Source: Planctomycetales bacterium (lineage in GTDB: Bacteria; Planctomycetota; Planctomycetia; Isosphaerales; Isosphaeraceae). From it: a stretch of 37,756 nt of DNA. The stretch covers positions 1-37,756 of the forward strand of contig DAIDHB010000299.1 of the NCBI GenBank assembly GCA_027452145.1, in the 5' to 3' direction. Below the pieces are notes generated by a model. It did not search any database. It had not been told where the DNA came from and was given only the letters and a program-made list of their open reading frames with translations. Below are positions 1 to 12,096 of this stretch, piece by piece; the first letter of the stretch is position 1, and the number at the start of each line of letters is the position of its first letter. Made by a program: the position numbers and the translations under genes.

Positions 1-889
1 ACCCGGCCGCCGCCGTCGCTGCCGTGGTCCCGGCGGAGCCGGACTTGAAGGAGCGGATGTACGCGACCATGTCCTTGACATCGGTATGCGCGAGCTCCAA
101 CTTGTCCTTCATCGGCAGCATCAACTGCCCCTTACCCGTCATAATCGAATGGGCCAGGTCGGCGTCGGTCCGGGTCGCATTCCACTTCGGGTCCGTGAAA
201 TCCGGAATGACCGGCATCGCCGTCCGGACCGCCGTGCCCCGACCGTCCGGGCCGTGGCAGGCGAAGCAGACCGCGAGGAACAACTGCTGCGGAGGCATAC
301 CGTTGCTGGCAGGCGCCGGCGCGGCCGCCACCGCGGCGGGTGCGGTGGTCGTCGCTGGCCCGGCGGCGGAGGATTTCGCGGTTGCACCCGCGGTCCCTGT
401 CGCCGGCGCCGCCGGCGCCGCCGGCGCCGAGGGCGCTGGGGACACGGTCGCGGCCGCCGGCATGGGCGGCGGGAGGTGCGGTCGGCCTCCGTCGGCGGCC
501 GAGAGCTCCATGGCCCGGTCGATCGGGATGCGATATCCACCCATGGGGCCCGGCGGGCCGTAAGTCGTCAGAAGGCGGCGTTCCTCGGCGCGCAGCTCCG
601 CGGCCTTCTGGTTCGCGATCCGGACCTTCTCGGGTACCGGCTCGGCCGCCGGGGGCCGACTGGCCAGCATCGTCGTGACGAAGTACGTCAGCCAGACGAC
701 TAATCCCGTGAAAACCAGGTTCGCCAGCGCCCTCGTCACGGGCCCCGGCCCCCGGGGCCGCGGGTTGTTCCGGGCGGATGCAAGCCGGCGCGACGGCCGG
801 CCCTGGGCCGAGCGAGACGGGCTCGACCTTTCGTTGTCGCGGACAGCCTGCTCGGTCTGCCCCAGTCCATCGGTCATGCCCGACACCAT
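1..889 (-). CDS. Membrane-anchored monohaem cytochrome c, partial (C-terminus off the left edge)
   Basis: Probable electron-carrying cytochrome c at the end of the alternative complex III operon. Reading the minus strand from 889 gives about 296 codons with no stop before the window edge. A basic, Ser/Arg/Pro-rich N-terminus is followed by one membrane helix (ALANLVFTGLVVWLTYFV, about residues 52-69). A long Ala/Pro-rich linker then leads to a cytochrome c domain with the haem motif CFACH, followed by GPDGRGTA. Methionines downstream (LMLPM) could supply the axial ligand. The ATG at 889 is chosen because GAGGAGG lies about 7 bases upstream; an in-frame ATG at 877 is the alternative. It starts 12 bases after the actF stop, so it is almost certainly co-transcribed. 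Whether it is a free carrier or part of an oxidase supercomplex cannot be told here. Confidence 0.85.
   Translation of the reverse strand, partial: MVSGMTDGLGQTEQAVRDNERSSPSRSAQGRPSRRLASARNNPRPRGPGPVTRALANLVFTGLVVWLTYFVTTMLASRPPAAEPVPEKVRIANQKAAELRAEERRLLTTYGPPGPMGGYRIPIDRAMELSAADGGRPHLPPPMPAAATVSPAPSAPAAPAAPATGTAGATAKSSAAGPATTTAPAAVAAAPAPASNGMPPQQLFLAVCFACHGPDGRGTAVRTAMPVIPDFTDPKWNATRTDADLAHSIMTGKGQLMLPMKDKLELAHTDVKDMVAYIRSFKSGSAGTTAATAAAG
402..428. repeat. Three exact 9-base direct repeats in the cytochrome c linker
   Basis: The unit GCCGGCGCC occurs three times head to tail (402-410, 411-419, 420-428). On the minus strand it encodes Ala-Pro-Ala-type residues within the flexible linker between the membrane helix and the haem domain. 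It is a simple in-frame microsatellite that can change linker length without breaking the frame. Confidence 0.8.
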
Positions 890-901
890 GGGAATCCCTC
901 C

Positions 902-2131
902 TCAGGGATTGTGGAAGGCGATCGATTCCGCCAGCCGGGGATCACCGATCGGCATCAACGGCTGGACGCGACCCGCCTGCGCCACCACCGCGCCGCAGGC
1001 CGACACCAGCGTCATCAGGATCGAGATATCCAGCCAGCTCGGTCCGATCGCATCGCGATGGACCCCCGGCATGATGATCCAGTAGAGGTCGATGTAATGG
1101 AAAACGAGGATCCAACCGGCGGCGAATGCCAGCCAGAACGGGCTCCTCTTCGTCGCGCGGAAGAGGAGCAGCAGGAACGGAACCGCGAAGTGCCCGAGCA
1201 CCAGCGCCCAGCTTATCGCGTTCCAGGCCCCGGCGCGTCGGATCGCATACCACCGGGTTTCCTCGGGAAAGTTGGCATACCAGATCAGAAAATACTGACA
1301 AAAGGCAATGTAGGTCCAGAATATCACGAATCCGAATAACAGCTTCCCCAGGTCGTGCAGGTGCTCGACGCTGACCGCCTCTCCGAGCCATCCGGCGGAG
1401 CAGGACCCGATCGTCAGGAGGGTCAGCATCGCCAGCGCGCCGAGGATCGAGCCGGCCCAGAAGTAGACGCCGAAGATGGTCGAGGTCCAGTGGGGATCGA
1501 TTGACATCAGCCAGTCGAAGCCCGCCAGGCTGGCCGTATGGCCCAGCACCAGCAGGCCCAGGGGCGACATCGCGCGCATCCAGCGGCCCTCCGATGGGTC
1601 TCCGGTGTGGTCCTGCCGGGCCGAGGCTCGCGATAGGAGTCCGGCGATCAGCGCCCACGCAGCGAAGTAGATGGCGATCCGGATATTGAAAAAGGTCGGG
1701 TTGAGCCAGACGGCCTTCCGGGCCAGGGCGTGGTCGGCAGCGACCCGCGATGGATCGGCCCAGGCATAGATCCGGCCGAGGCTCAGCGCCACCGGTACGA
1801 ACAGCGCGGCGACCAGGGGGATGGGCCGGGTGAGGTTTTCCATCAGCCGGCGGAGTACGACCGACCAGACCGCCCCGGTCAGGTGATGGAACAGCACCCA
1901 GGCCAGCGACCCGACGCTGATGGTCGTCACGAACATCAGTCCGACGAGGTACGAGGCGGCCAGTCGAGGGCCGTCGGGCGTCGGCCCCGGGCCGACCAGT
2001 GCGCCGGCGACGGACGCCGCGCCGAAGGCCAGCGCGAGGATCACGAATCCCAGGGGTAACCCCATCCCGGGCCCACGAGGAAGCCGGAGCGGCGCCGAAT
2101 CACTTGCACCCGCGGTTGGTTCGTGGCTCAT
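902..2131 (-). CDS. actF: Alternative complex III subunit ActF (NrfD/PsrC-like quinol-binding membrane protein)
   Basis: Second NrfD-like integral membrane subunit of alternative complex III, which helps hold the membrane arm and is homologous to ActC. The 409-residue protein has about ten hydrophobic segments, beginning with GMGLPLGFVILALAFGAASV. Family-typical stretches are DWLMSIDPHW, CQYFLIWYANFPEE and, near the end, FHYIDLYWIIMPG. The ATG at 2131 overlaps the actE stop as ATGA (2131-2128), and the residues before it in the longer open frame look non-coding, so this start is preferred. The C-terminus ends at HNP just before the cytochrome c gene. Position (after actE, before a cytochrome c) and length agree with ActF of known clusters such as Rhodothermus marinus. 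Confidence 0.93.
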   Translation of the reverse strand: MSHEPTAGASDSAPLRLPRGPGMGLPLGFVILALAFGAASVAGALVGPGPTPDGPRLAASYLVGLMFVTTISVGSLAWVLFHHLTGAVWSVVLRRLMENLTRPIPLVAALFVPVALSLGRIYAWADPSRVAADHALARKAVWLNPTFFNIRIAIYFAAWALIAGLLSRASARQDHTGDPSEGRWMRAMSPLGLLVLGHTASLAGFDWLMSIDPHWTSTIFGVYFWAGSILGALAMLTLLTIGSCSAGWLGEAVSVEHLHDLGKLLFGFVIFWTYIAFCQYFLIWYANFPEETRWYAIRRAGAWNAISWALVLGHFAVPFLLLLFRATKRSPFWLAFAAGWILVFHYIDLYWIIMPGVHRDAIGPSWLDISILMTLVSACGAVVAQAGRVQPLMPIGDPRLAESIAFHNP

Positions 2132-2784
2132 GGCTTCAGCTCCCCCCGGATCGACTCCGGCACGTCGGAAAGGCTGGCGTTCTGGCTCCGGGCGAGGGCA
2201 CGCAGATAGGCGATGATGGCCCATCGGTCGCGGACCTTGATCTGCGAGCCGTAGGGCATCATCCGCCCCTTCCCGTTGCTAATCACGTCGAAATACTGGC
2301 CGTCGGGCATCAGCGCGTGCAGCGCGTCGGTGATGCTCGCCACGCCGACCATGCCGTATTGCACCATGACCCCGTTGCCCGTCCCGGTGGCGCCGTGACA
2401 TGGGGCGCAGAAGATCCCGTACCGCTCCTGGCCGCGCTGAAGGAGATCCATGTCGACCCGCAGGGGGTTGGCCGTCACCCAGCCATTCCCCTGCTTGCCC
2501 CGGTAGTAGGCGTCGTCCTCGCGGAGGAAATCGGGGTTCTGACGGGGCGAGCCCGCATCGCTCGCGTAATCGGCACCGCCGAACGGCACCGTCCCCGCGG
2601 GGGGCGAGCGCATCGCACGACCATCCGCGAAGAAGGGTCCGGCCGCTTGCGGGTTGTACCGCGGCTGGAAATCCATGTCGGAGAAAGCCATCAGCGGCCG
2701 ACGGTCGCTCACCGTACCCCGCGTCCCCATTGCGCGGATGACCAGTGCGGTCAGTATCGCCAGTCCCAGGAAGACCCAACGCAT
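2128..2784 (-). CDS. actE: Alternative complex III subunit ActE (monohaem cytochrome c)
   Basis: Monohaem cytochrome c subunit of alternative complex III, acting outside the cytoplasmic membrane. From the ATG at 2784 the protein has 218 residues. It starts with a signal anchor (MRWVFLGLAILTALVIRA), then the family stretch MAFSDMDFQPRYNPQ, then one haem site CAPCHGATGTGNG around the middle, and a likely Met ligand in GKGRMMPYGSQI. GAGG lies about 10 bases before this ATG. A GTG at 2853, 22 bases after the actCD stop, would add 23 poorly supported residues and is the alternative start. The gene ends in an ATGA overlap with actF, suggesting translational coupling. Confidence 0.93.
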   Translation of the reverse strand: MRWVFLGLAILTALVIRAMGTRGTVSDRRPLMAFSDMDFQPRYNPQAAGPFFADGRAMRSPPAGTVPFGGADYASDAGSPRQNPDFLREDDAYYRGKQGNGWVTANPLRVDMDLLQRGQERYGIFCAPCHGATGTGNGVMVQYGMVGVASITDALHALMPDGQYFDVISNGKGRMMPYGSQIKVRDRWAIIAYLRALARSQNASLSDVPESIRGELKP

Positions 2785-2875
2785 TGGTATCAGACCTCGC
2801 TCTCCAGGGAAGACCCGGGCCACTCGTCGGCGCGAGCACGGTGAGTTGTTCACCGCGCTCGCCTGCTCCGCATAC

Positions 2876-4858
2876 TCAATCGCCTCGCACCACCTCGAGA
2901 CTCAACGCTCCGGAGCGCTCGAGCAACGCCGCGGTCCGATCGGGGTCGAATACAGGATCGTCGGCCTCGATCGCCAGAAAGAACCCGTCGTCGGTCACCC
3001 GGCCGAACTCGCGCCCGCGGAACAGCGGGTGGTAAAGCCGGGGGAGCCGGTTCAGGATCAGCATTCCGAGGATTGTGCCGAAGGTCGCCCAGAGCACCAT
3101 CGTCTCGAACGAGATCGGCACGAACGCCTCCGCGCTATTCAGCGGCTTGCCGCCGGTGATGAGCGGGTAGTACGAGGCGCTCAGGAACCACTGCATCGAC
3201 TGCCCGAAGATCACACCGAGCAGCCCGGCGAAGAACGTGAAGATCCGGACCTTCGACCGGCTGAGGCCCATCGCACGCTCCATCCCGTGGACCGGGAATG
3301 GCGAGTACGCATCGAAGTGCCGGTAGCCCGCCGCCCGGGCCTGCCGGACCGCTGTCAGCAACTCGCCCGCCGTGCCGTACCTCGCCAGCACGCCGTGGAC
3401 CGGTGTTTCCTCGTCGTCGTCCTCGGCCGAGTTGACCCAGACGCTCCCAGTCGGTTCAACGTCGCCGAACTCCGCCTTTTCCGCCGTCCGATCGCTCCCG
3501 GCGTGCGGGTCGGCCTGCGGCAGGAATGCCTTGACCTCACTGACCGCCACCATCGGCACGAACCGCAGGAAGAGCAGGAACGCCGTCGAGAACAGCCCGA
3601 AACCGCCGATCAGCAGCGAGATGTCCACCCAGGTCGGGTAGAACATCTTCCAGCTCGACGGGAGATAGTCGCGGTGGAGGCTGGTCACCACGATCACGAA
3701 CCGTTCGAACCACATCCCCACGTTCACCAGCAAGCTGATCAGGAACATCGCCCAGGGGGTCGTGCGGAACCACTTGAACCAGAAAAGCTGCGGAGTCAGC
3801 ACGTTGCAGGCGATCATCGTCCAGTAACACCAGGCATACGGGCCGGTCGCCCGGTTGTACGCCATGTAGCCCTCGAACTCCTTGCCGCTGTACCAGGCCC
3901 CGGCCGCCTCGATCATGTAGCCGTAGCCCATCAAAAGGCCAGTCATCAGGATCATCTTGCAGAGGGTATCCAGGTGCCGAATCGTGACGACGTCCTGCAA
4001 TCCGCAGGCGACCCGCAAGGGAACGATCAGCGTCACCACCATCGCCAGCCCCGAGAAGATCGCCCCGGCGACGAAGTACGGCGGGAAGATCGTCGTGTGC
4101 CAGCCGGGTATGACGGACGTGGCGAAGTCGAAACTGACGATCGTGTGCACGCTCACCACCAGCGGCGTCGCCAGCCCGGCGAGCATCAGGTAGCCGGTCT
4201 CGTAGTTGTGCCAGTGGTGGGCCGAGCCACGCCAGCCCAGCGCCAGCAGCCCGTAGATCCGCTGGGGAAGCCAGCGCGTCGCCCGGTCGCGCAGGGTGGC
4301 GAAGTCGGGGATCAGCCCGTAATACCAGAACAGCGTTGACACCGTCGCGTAGGTCGCCACCGCGGCGAAGTCCCACGAGAGCGGGCTGCGGAAATTCGGG
4401 AAGATCATGTTCACGCTGGGGGCCGGGATCAGGTACCAGAACATCCAGGCCCGACCCAGGTGGATCGTCACGAACAGACCGGCGCAGGCCACGGCGAACA
4501 GGGTCATGGCCTCGGCGAACCGGTTCAGGCTCGATCGCCACTTCTGGCGGAACAGGAACAGGATCGCGGAGATCAGGGTCCCGGCGTGGCCGATGCCGAC
4601 CCAGAAGACGAAGTTGGTGATGTCGAAGGCCCAGCCGATCGTCTGGTTCATCCCCCAGACGCCGATCCCGGTCGAGATCACGTAGGCGGTCATGAGTCCG
4701 CCCAGCAGGAAGGCCGACCCGCAGACCATCAGGGCGATCCACCACCAGGCGGGCGCCCGACGCTCGACCAGCCGGCAGATCAGGCTGGTCAGCGAGCCGA
4801 AGTCATGATTGCCGCCGATCAGGGGCGGCTCCGCCATTAACTCGCCGCCGCGATTCAT
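2876..4858 (-). CDS. actCD: ActC-ActD fusion: NrfD-like quinol subunit joined to DUF3341 subunit of alternative complex III
   Basis: Residues about 1-470 of this 660-residue protein are ActC, the polytopic NrfD/PsrC-like subunit that binds quinol. It has about ten hydrophobic helices with typical stretches [17 protein letters not shown] and [12 protein letters not shown], ending [20 protein letters not shown], which is the usual C-terminal end of ActC. After a charged linker ([10 protein letters not shown]) residues about 480-660 are ActD, the DUF3341 family: [15 protein letters not shown], then [15 protein letters not shown], two helices, and [13 protein letters not shown] near the end. ActC and ActD are separate genes in Rhodothermus marinus and Flavobacterium johnsoniae. 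The frame is open throughout, so this is a fusion. The ATG at 4858 overlaps the actB stop (ATGA) and has a G-rich Shine-Dalgarno (GGGAGG) upstream. Confidence 0.93.
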   Translation of the reverse strand: MNRGGELMAEPPLIGGNHDFGSLTSLICRLVERRAPAWWWIALMVCGSAFLLGGLMTAYVISTGIGVWGMNQTIGWAFDITNFVFWVGIGHAGTLISAILFLFRQKWRSSLNRFAEAMTLFAVACAGLFVTIHLGRAWMFWYLIPAPSVNMIFPNFRSPLSWDFAAVATYATVSTLFWYYGLIPDFATLRDRATRWLPQRIYGLLALGWRGSAHHWHNYETGYLMLAGLATPLVVSVHTIVSFDFATSVIPGWHTTIFPPYFVAGAIFSGLAMVVTLIVPLRVACGLQDVVTIRHLDTLCKMILMTGLLMGYGYMIEAAGAWYSGKEFEGYMAYNRATGPYAWCYWTMIACNVLTPQLFWFKWFRTTPWAMFLISLLVNVGMWFERFVIVVTSLHRDYLPSSWKMFYPTWVDISLLIGGFGLFSTAFLLFLRFVPMVAVSEVKAFLPQADPHAGSDRTAEKAEFGDVEPTGSVWVNSAEDDDEETPVHGVLARYGTAGELLTAVRQARAAGYRHFDAYSPFPVHGMERAMGLSRSKVRIFTFFAGLLGVIFGQSMQWFLSASYYPLITGGKPLNSAEAFVPISFETMVLWATFGTILGMLILNRLPRLYHPLFRGREFGRVTDDGFFLAIEADDPVFDPDRTAALLERSGALSLEVVRGD

Positions 4859-7800
4859 GCTTGCGCCCCCTCCCGATCGTCGCCCATCTTCGGATTCGGA
4901 TTGCGCAACCGGGCCAGGTAGGTCGTTCGCGGCCGGGTGTTCAGCTCGCCCAGCAGCGAGTAGTTGCGCGTGTCCTTTGCCGCCCGCGAGACCCGGCTGT
5001 CGGGGTCGGACAGGTCGCCAAAGACGATCGCTCGCGCCGGGCACGCCTGGGCACACGCCGGCACGATCGTCCCGTCGGGGACCGCCGTCTTGCTCGTACC
5101 CCCGGCCGCAACCCGCGCCCCGATCTTCGCACGCTCGATCCGCTGCACGCAGTAGGTACACTTCTCCATGACGCCGCGGATCCGGATCGTCACGTCGGGA
5201 TTCTTCTGCAGCTTCAGCGACTCGGCCATGCCCCGCTCGGTCAACGGGCCGAGCGCCAACTGGTCGAGCGGGCGCTCGTTGTAGTCGTAGTAATTGAACC
5301 TCCGCGTCTTGTACGGGCAGTTATTGGCGCAGTACCGCGTACCGATGCAGCGGCCGTACGCCTGGACGTTCAACCCCTCCTCGCTGTGCACGGTCGCGTT
5401 CACCGGGCAGACCAGCTCGCAGGGCGCGTTCTCGCACTGGACGCAGGCCACCGGCTGATGGACCATCCCCGGATCGTCCGGATCGCCGGAGTAGTACCGG
5501 TCGAGGCGGATCCAGTGCATCTCTCGCCCGCGGATCACCTGATCCTTGCCGACGATCGGGATGTTGTTCTCCGCCTGGCACGCGACCACGCAGGCGCTGC
5601 AGCCGACGCAGGTATTCAGGTCGACGACCATTCCCCACTGATGCTGCCCGGTGAAGGCCGGACGGGGGGACAGGGAGACGACCTGTAGTTCCGACTCACG
5701 TTGGGCCTCGTGCTCCGACTCGCCGCGGGGTGCGTTGAGGGCCTGCTCGCGGACGAGGTCGCGGCCGTGCATCGTGAAATGGTTCTGGGTGCAGGCGAGC
5801 GGCTCGTTCCGGCCGGCTGGCGTCAGCTTGACTCCGAGGACCAGGTCGAGCGCAGCGGTCGTTCGGAGGGCGTAGGCATTCGACCCGACCCCGTGCCCCA
5901 CGCGGCCAACCGATGTCCGCCCGTGGCCGAGCGGGACCGCCACCGTGAACTCCGCCTGGCCCGGAACGATCACCGCGGGGATCTCGATCGACCGGCCCCC
6001 GTGTTCCAGCCGGACAACGTCTCCGTTGGCCAGCCCCAGGGCCCCGGCAGTCGCCGGGCTGAGGCTCGCCGCGTTGCCCCAGGTGAGCTTGGTCACCGGA
6101 TCGGGCAGCTCCTGGAGCCAACCGTTGTTGGCGTAGCGACCATCGTCGAGCCGGGAGTCGGGGTCGAGTAGCAACTCGAGCCGGTCGGCGGACGGTGGGG
6201 GCCCTGCCGGCCCCGCCGCCCCGATCGCCTTCGCGATCGACTCCCACTTCACGGCCGGCCGCACCGTCGGCCGCGCCGAGCCCGCGAGCAGGCCGTCGTG
6301 GAGGAAGCGGCGCCATCCGGCCTCGGCCTTTGTCTCGGCCACCCCGCTGACCTTGCGATACGCACGGCGGACAATGTCCAGCGGTACAGTCGTCTCGTAC
6401 CCGGAGAGCCGGGCGATCAGCTCCAGCGCCGTCCGCCCGCCCGCAAGCGGCTCAATCAGCGGCTGGATCGGCACGACCGTCCCGTCCGATGTGCGAACAT
6501 CGCCCCACGACTCGAGATAATGCGCCGCCGGCAGGTGCCAGGTCGAGGCTGCCGAGGTCTCGTCCGCGTGCAGGCCCAGCCGGATTGTTGTGCGGACCTT
6601 CTTCAACAGGGCGGCGAACTCCAGGTCAGCCGGGGCGTCATGGGCGGGGTTGCCGCCGAGGATCACGAGGGTGTCGACCTCGCCCTTGCGGATCGACGCC
6701 GCCAGTTCCACCAGGCCCCCGCCGCCATCGGGCGACGCCGCCGGGGCCGATCGGATCTCGACCGTCTCACCGAGGTTGCCCAGCGCCGCGTTCATTGCGT
6801 GGACCAGCGCGTGGACGATCGGCGGCTGGCGACGACCTGCGACGATCAGGCCGTGGCCGGCGTGCGCCCTGAGATCGGCGGCGACCTCGTCGACCCACGG
6901 CCTGGCCGTCGTCGATCGCTCCGTGCTCGATGAATGGGCCTCGATCGCCTGGCGAAGCGGCTGGGCCACGGCCGGGCCGGTGAGCACCGCGCGGGCCAGC
7001 GCGATGGCGTAGTCCCGAATCCGGCTGGCCGGCATCCGGAGCCGGTGATCGGCCATCCCGCCAGTCAGGGAGAATCGCGGCTCGACGACATACAATCGGC
7101 TCATCGAACCAGCCGGAGGGACCCGACGGCGCGAATCGGCGAAACCGATCAAATGCCGCCCGGCGTCCTCCTCCAGGCCGAGGAAGTCGTGGTCGAGCGA
7201 CACGATCACCTCGGCCCGATCGAACCGGAGGCGAACCGGCATCGGCGAGCCGAAGGCCAGCGCCGTGCCGTCGCGGCCGTTCGCGTCGGTGATGGCGTCG
7301 TGGACGTGCCATCGGGCCTCGGGCATCGTTTTCCGCAGGTGTTCCCGAAGCAGCTCGATCGACGGGGACTCACCCGGCTCGGCCAGCACACGGACGCCGC
7401 GCCCCTTGGCGGCCCGCAACTCGGCAAAACGGCGGCCGGCGAACGTCTCGAAATCCGACCAGCTCGACGCCTGGCCCTCCCTGAGCACCGGGCCGAGCCG
7501 GTCCGGATCGTAGAGGTCCAGCACCGAGGCCTGTGCGATTGCGTCGGTCGCACCGGCGCTGTCGGGATGCCTGGGATTTCCCTCGATCTTGGTGGGACGG
7601 CCCTCGTGGCTCTCGACCAGGACCGGCGAGGCCCCGCCCCGCCTCGGCATCGCCGTGGCGTAATAGTTGGGCAGCCCCGGCACGACCTCTTCCGGCGGCC
7701 GGGTGTACGGCAGCGCCGGCAGGTCCGGCCGCCGGCAGCCGCTCAGGCCTGCCAGTCCGATCGAGGCGGCCATCAGTTGGAGGAACCGGCGACGGTCGAC

Positions 7801-7974
7801 CCCGCCTCCGTCGAGCAGCTCCCGCATCGACGAGGGGAACCGCCGCTCCACCCAGTCGCGAAACTCGGGCGTGCTGGCCAGTTCGTCGAGGCTGCGCCAG
7901 TAGGCCCGGCCGACGGGCTCCTCCGGCTTCTGGAGCCGGGAGGTTTCGGACGATCCCTGAGTCATCGGTGACAT
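4855..7974 (-). CDS. actB: Alternative complex III subunit ActB (molybdopterin-oxidoreductase-like and iron-sulfur fusion)
   Basis: Large 1039-residue subunit of alternative complex III. The N-terminal part (about 100-760) resembles molybdopterin oxidoreductases; in this family it carries no molybdenum cofactor. The C-terminal part (about 780-1000) is a ferredoxin-like module with cysteine sets [39 protein letters not shown] and CAQAC, binding the iron-sulfur clusters that pass electrons from quinol to the haems. A twin-arginine signal DRRRFLQLM at residues 60-68 is followed by a hydrophobic run and LSGC (Cys80). The ATG at 7974 is chosen because GGAGA lies 10 bases upstream; the ATG at 7965 forms an ATGA with the actA stop and is a close alternative. 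A longer in-frame extension to 8133 lies inside actA and is rejected. The 3' end overlaps actCD by ATGA. Confidence 0.95.
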   Translation of the reverse strand: MSPMTQGSSETSRLQKPEEPVGRAYWRSLDELASTPEFRDWVERRFPSSMRELLDGGGVDRRRFLQLMAASIGLAGLSGCRRPDLPALPYTRPPEEVVPGLPNYYATAMPRRGGASPVLVESHEGRPTKIEGNPRHPDSAGATDAIAQASVLDLYDPDRLGPVLREGQASSWSDFETFAGRRFAELRAAKGRGVRVLAEPGESPSIELLREHLRKTMPEARWHVHDAITDANGRDGTALAFGSPMPVRLRFDRAEVIVSLDHDFLGLEEDAGRHLIGFADSRRRVPPAGSMSRLYVVEPRFSLTGGMADHRLRMPASRIRDYAIALARAVLTGPAVAQPLRQAIEAHSSSTERSTTARPWVDEVAADLRAHAGHGLIVAGRRQPPIVHALVHAMNAALGNLGETVEIRSAPAASPDGGGGLVELAASIRKGEVDTLVILGGNPAHDAPADLEFAALLKKVRTTIRLGLHADETSAASTWHLPAAHYLESWGDVRTSDGTVVPIQPLIEPLAGGRTALELIARLSGYETTVPLDIVRRAYRKVSGVAETKAEAGWRRFLHDGLLAGSARPTVRPAVKWESIAKAIGAAGPAGPPPSADRLELLLDPDSRLDDGRYANNGWLQELPDPVTKLTWGNAASLSPATAGALGLANGDVVRLEHGGRSIEIPAVIVPGQAEFTVAVPLGHGRTSVGRVGHGVGSNAYALRTTAALDLVLGVKLTPAGRNEPLACTQNHFTMHGRDLVREQALNAPRGESEHEAQRESELQVVSLSPRPAFTGQHQWGMVVDLNTCVGCSACVVACQAENNIPIVGKDQVIRGREMHWIRLDRYYSGDPDDPGMVHQPVACVQCENAPCELVCPVNATVHSEEGLNVQAYGRCIGTRYCANNCPYKTRRFNYYDYNERPLDQLALGPLTERGMAESLKLQKNPDVTIRIRGVMEKCTYCVQRIERAKIGARVAAGGTSKTAVPDGTIVPACAQACPARAIVFGDLSDPDSRVSRAAKDTRNYSLLGELNTRPRTTYLARLRNPNPKMGDDREGAQA

Positions 7975-8615
7975 CCTGAGCAAGTCTCCGGGGCTCGAAT
8001 TCCGAACTGGTCCTTCAACGTCAGGCCGTATTCGCGCTGATTCCGACCGTGGGGCGGCTGCCAGGCGAAATTCGTCGCCTCGTCGGGCGGGCGGAGGTGC
8101 TCCTCGGGATGCCGGTGGCATTCCAGGCACCATCCCATGCTCAACGGCTTATCGTGGACGACGACCGGCATTTCGTTGACCTTGCCGTGGCAACTGACGC
8201 AGCCCACCCCGCGCCGGACGTGAACCGCATGGTTGAAGTACACGTAGTCGGGAGTCTGGTGGACTCGCTCCCAGCGGACAGGACCGCCCCCCTGCCAGCT
8301 CACCCGGATCGCCTCCAGCAGCGGGCTATCCGACTTGATCGCCTGGTGGCAGTTCATGCAGACCTGTGTCGGCGGGATCTTCGCGACCGAGGATTCCTCG
8401 ACGCCGGTGTGGCAGTACAGGCAGGACAGCCCGAGCCGGCCGGCGTGTAGCTCGTGCGAGTACGGCACGGGCTGCACCGGCGCGTAGCCGACGCGGGTGT
8501 ACTCGGGCGGCGCATAGTAATAAAGGCCCGCCACGCCCAGGACGACCGAGGTAAAGGCCCCCACGCCGATCCGACGTAACCAGGCATCCGCTCGCTGTGT
8601 GAAGATCAGTGGCAA
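7962..8615 (-). CDS. actA: Alternative complex III subunit ActA (pentahaem cytochrome c)
   Basis: First gene of the operon and the multihaem cytochrome of alternative complex III. The 217-residue protein has one N-terminal membrane helix (about residues 15-35) and five haem-binding motifs: CLYCH, CMNCH, CVSCH, CLECH and CSGCH, the last at the very C-terminus. Many extra histidines (PYSHELH, FNHAVHV) can serve as distal ligands. Five haems match ActA of Rhodothermus marinus. The start codon is TTG at 8615, chosen because AGGAGGG (8626-8620) sits at ideal distance and no in-frame ATG lies between it and the helix. It overlaps the start of actB by 13 bases. Confidence 0.94.
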   Translation of the reverse strand: MPLIFTQRADAWLRRIGVGAFTSVVLGVAGLYYYAPPEYTRVGYAPVQPVPYSHELHAGRLGLSCLYCHTGVEESSVAKIPPTQVCMNCHQAIKSDSPLLEAIRVSWQGGGPVRWERVHQTPDYVYFNHAVHVRRGVGCVSCHGKVNEMPVVVHDKPLSMGWCLECHRHPEEHLRPPDEATNFAWQPPHGRNQREYGLTLKDQFGIRAPETCSGCHR

Positions 8616-9104
8616 CGGACCCTCCTCACGACCGGCCGGACGTCCCCTTCAAGTGGGACGTCGATGACGACAGACGGACGTCGTCCCGACCGAGGCGAAA
8701 CTCGACCTCGATGACCAGAATGGAGCGCCATCGCAGCGCCCGAGCGGCAAGGGAGCAATCCCGCTTCCATCATGGCGGGTGTGGAGAACCGCGGGGAATC
8801 GACCAGGCGTCGTCGCCCGAACGACCATGCGTGCAATCGCCCCCACGGGAAACCCCGGGGCATAGAAAAACCCCATCGATGCGAGAACTCGCACCGTGGG
8901 GCCGCCTTAGCCTTAGGGATACTCACCCATCGTGAGTGAGTTCCAGTTAAGAAGTACGTTAACACATAGATCGAAAAAAGGAAGTACCCCGTTCGAGTTT
9001 TTGTCCGGAGAATTCGGAAGAAGACCCGAGCATCCGGCCCGAAAAGAGATTAGGAGTCGGCGATCCGATGGAATGGCGCGCGGGGCTGCCTGGAACTGAC
9101 CTGG
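8616..9104. other. Gene-free region before the alternative complex III operon (leader and probable promoter)
   Basis: No convincing gene lies here. A minus-strand open frame over 8606-8965 looks like GC-driven chance. The stretch 8920-9060 is clearly more AT-rich than its surroundings and holds the likely promoter for actA, read leftwards. No clean TTGACA/TATAAT pair is visible. A dyad ACTCAC-CCATC-GTGAGT lies at 8921-8937, directly next to a minus-strand GGAACT (8944-8939), which resembles an ECF-sigma -35 element. If transcription starts there, actA has a leader of about 300 bases. Confidence 0.5.
8921..8937. promoter_or_regulatory. Inverted repeat upstream of actA, possible operator
   Basis: Perfect 6-base arms ACTCAC and GTGAGT are separated by CCATC. 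The dyad lies in the AT-richer island before the operon, where a regulator could act. It is too short for a strong terminator and has no T tract on either strand. Confidence 0.35.
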
Positions 9105-11576
<2,472 letters not shown>

Positions 11577-11652
11577 CCTGGCGATCCTTTCCGCTTGCGT
11601 GAATCTCGTCCGCCTGGCCCTTGACCTCGCTCGACCAGGGATCTCGAAAAGC

Positions 11653-12096
11653 TCACGGGATCCTGGCGAGCAGTTCGACGAGCTTGCCGCTCATCATCTT
11701 CCAGCCGTAGCGGGCGCCGGCGAGGTTCTGTTTCTGGTCCGGCCGGAAGCCCGAATGCACGATGGAGAGAAGTGTCCCCGCCGGCGTGGGCGCGAGAGTG
11801 AACGTGACAACGGTGTCGATGTCGCCGACGACCCATGCATATGTAAGCTTACGATGCGGATCGATCTCGAGGACCCGGCAATGCACGATCCCGTCCCAGC
11901 CGGGCTGCGGCTGCGAGCGGAGGGTGAACGCGGCCCCGGGCTCGAGCTTGAGGTCGACGACGGGCAGCAGCCACTCCGACAGCAGCGCGGGGTCCGTGAT
12001 CGCCCGCCACACCTTTTCCTGCGGATGATGCAAATCGAGCTCGAACGAGAGGGATTCGGCCTGCGATCCTTCGGACCGATCGGTCGGAGTCGTCAT
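11653..12096 (-). CDS. AHSA1/SRPBCC (START-like) domain protein
   Basis: A 147-residue single-domain SRPBCC protein of the AHSA1 (Aha1 C-terminal-like) family, which forms a helix-grip fold with a hydrophobic pocket. Typical features are the opening LSFELDLHHPQEKVWRAITDP, then LLSEWLLP, a G-rich strand region and the closing helix GARYGWKMMSGKLVELL. The ATG at 12096 overlaps the arsR stop as ATGA; the longer in-frame extension lies inside arsR and is rejected. ArsR-AHSA1 pairs are common in bacteria and usually co-regulated, but the ligand and exact function are generally unknown and cannot be read from the sequence here. Confidence 0.9.
   Translation of the reverse strand: MTTPTDRSEGSQAESLSFELDLHHPQEKVWRAITDPALLSEWLLPVVDLKLEPGAAFTLRSQPQPGWDGIVHCRVLEIDPHRKLTYAWVVGDIDTVVTFTLAPTPAGTLLSIVHSGFRPDQKQNLAGARYGWKMMSGKLVELLARIP

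Noticed and set aside
2654..4339. Long plus-strand open frame (561 codons) opposite actCD and actE
   Set aside because: Its product is rich in His, Arg, Gln and Asp with no domain pattern, and it lies antisense to clearly conserved genes. Such frames are common in GC-rich DNA.
8606..8965. Minus-strand open frame of 119 codons upstream of actA
   Set aside because: It has no conserved pattern and covers the start of actA in another frame; it is probably leader sequence.
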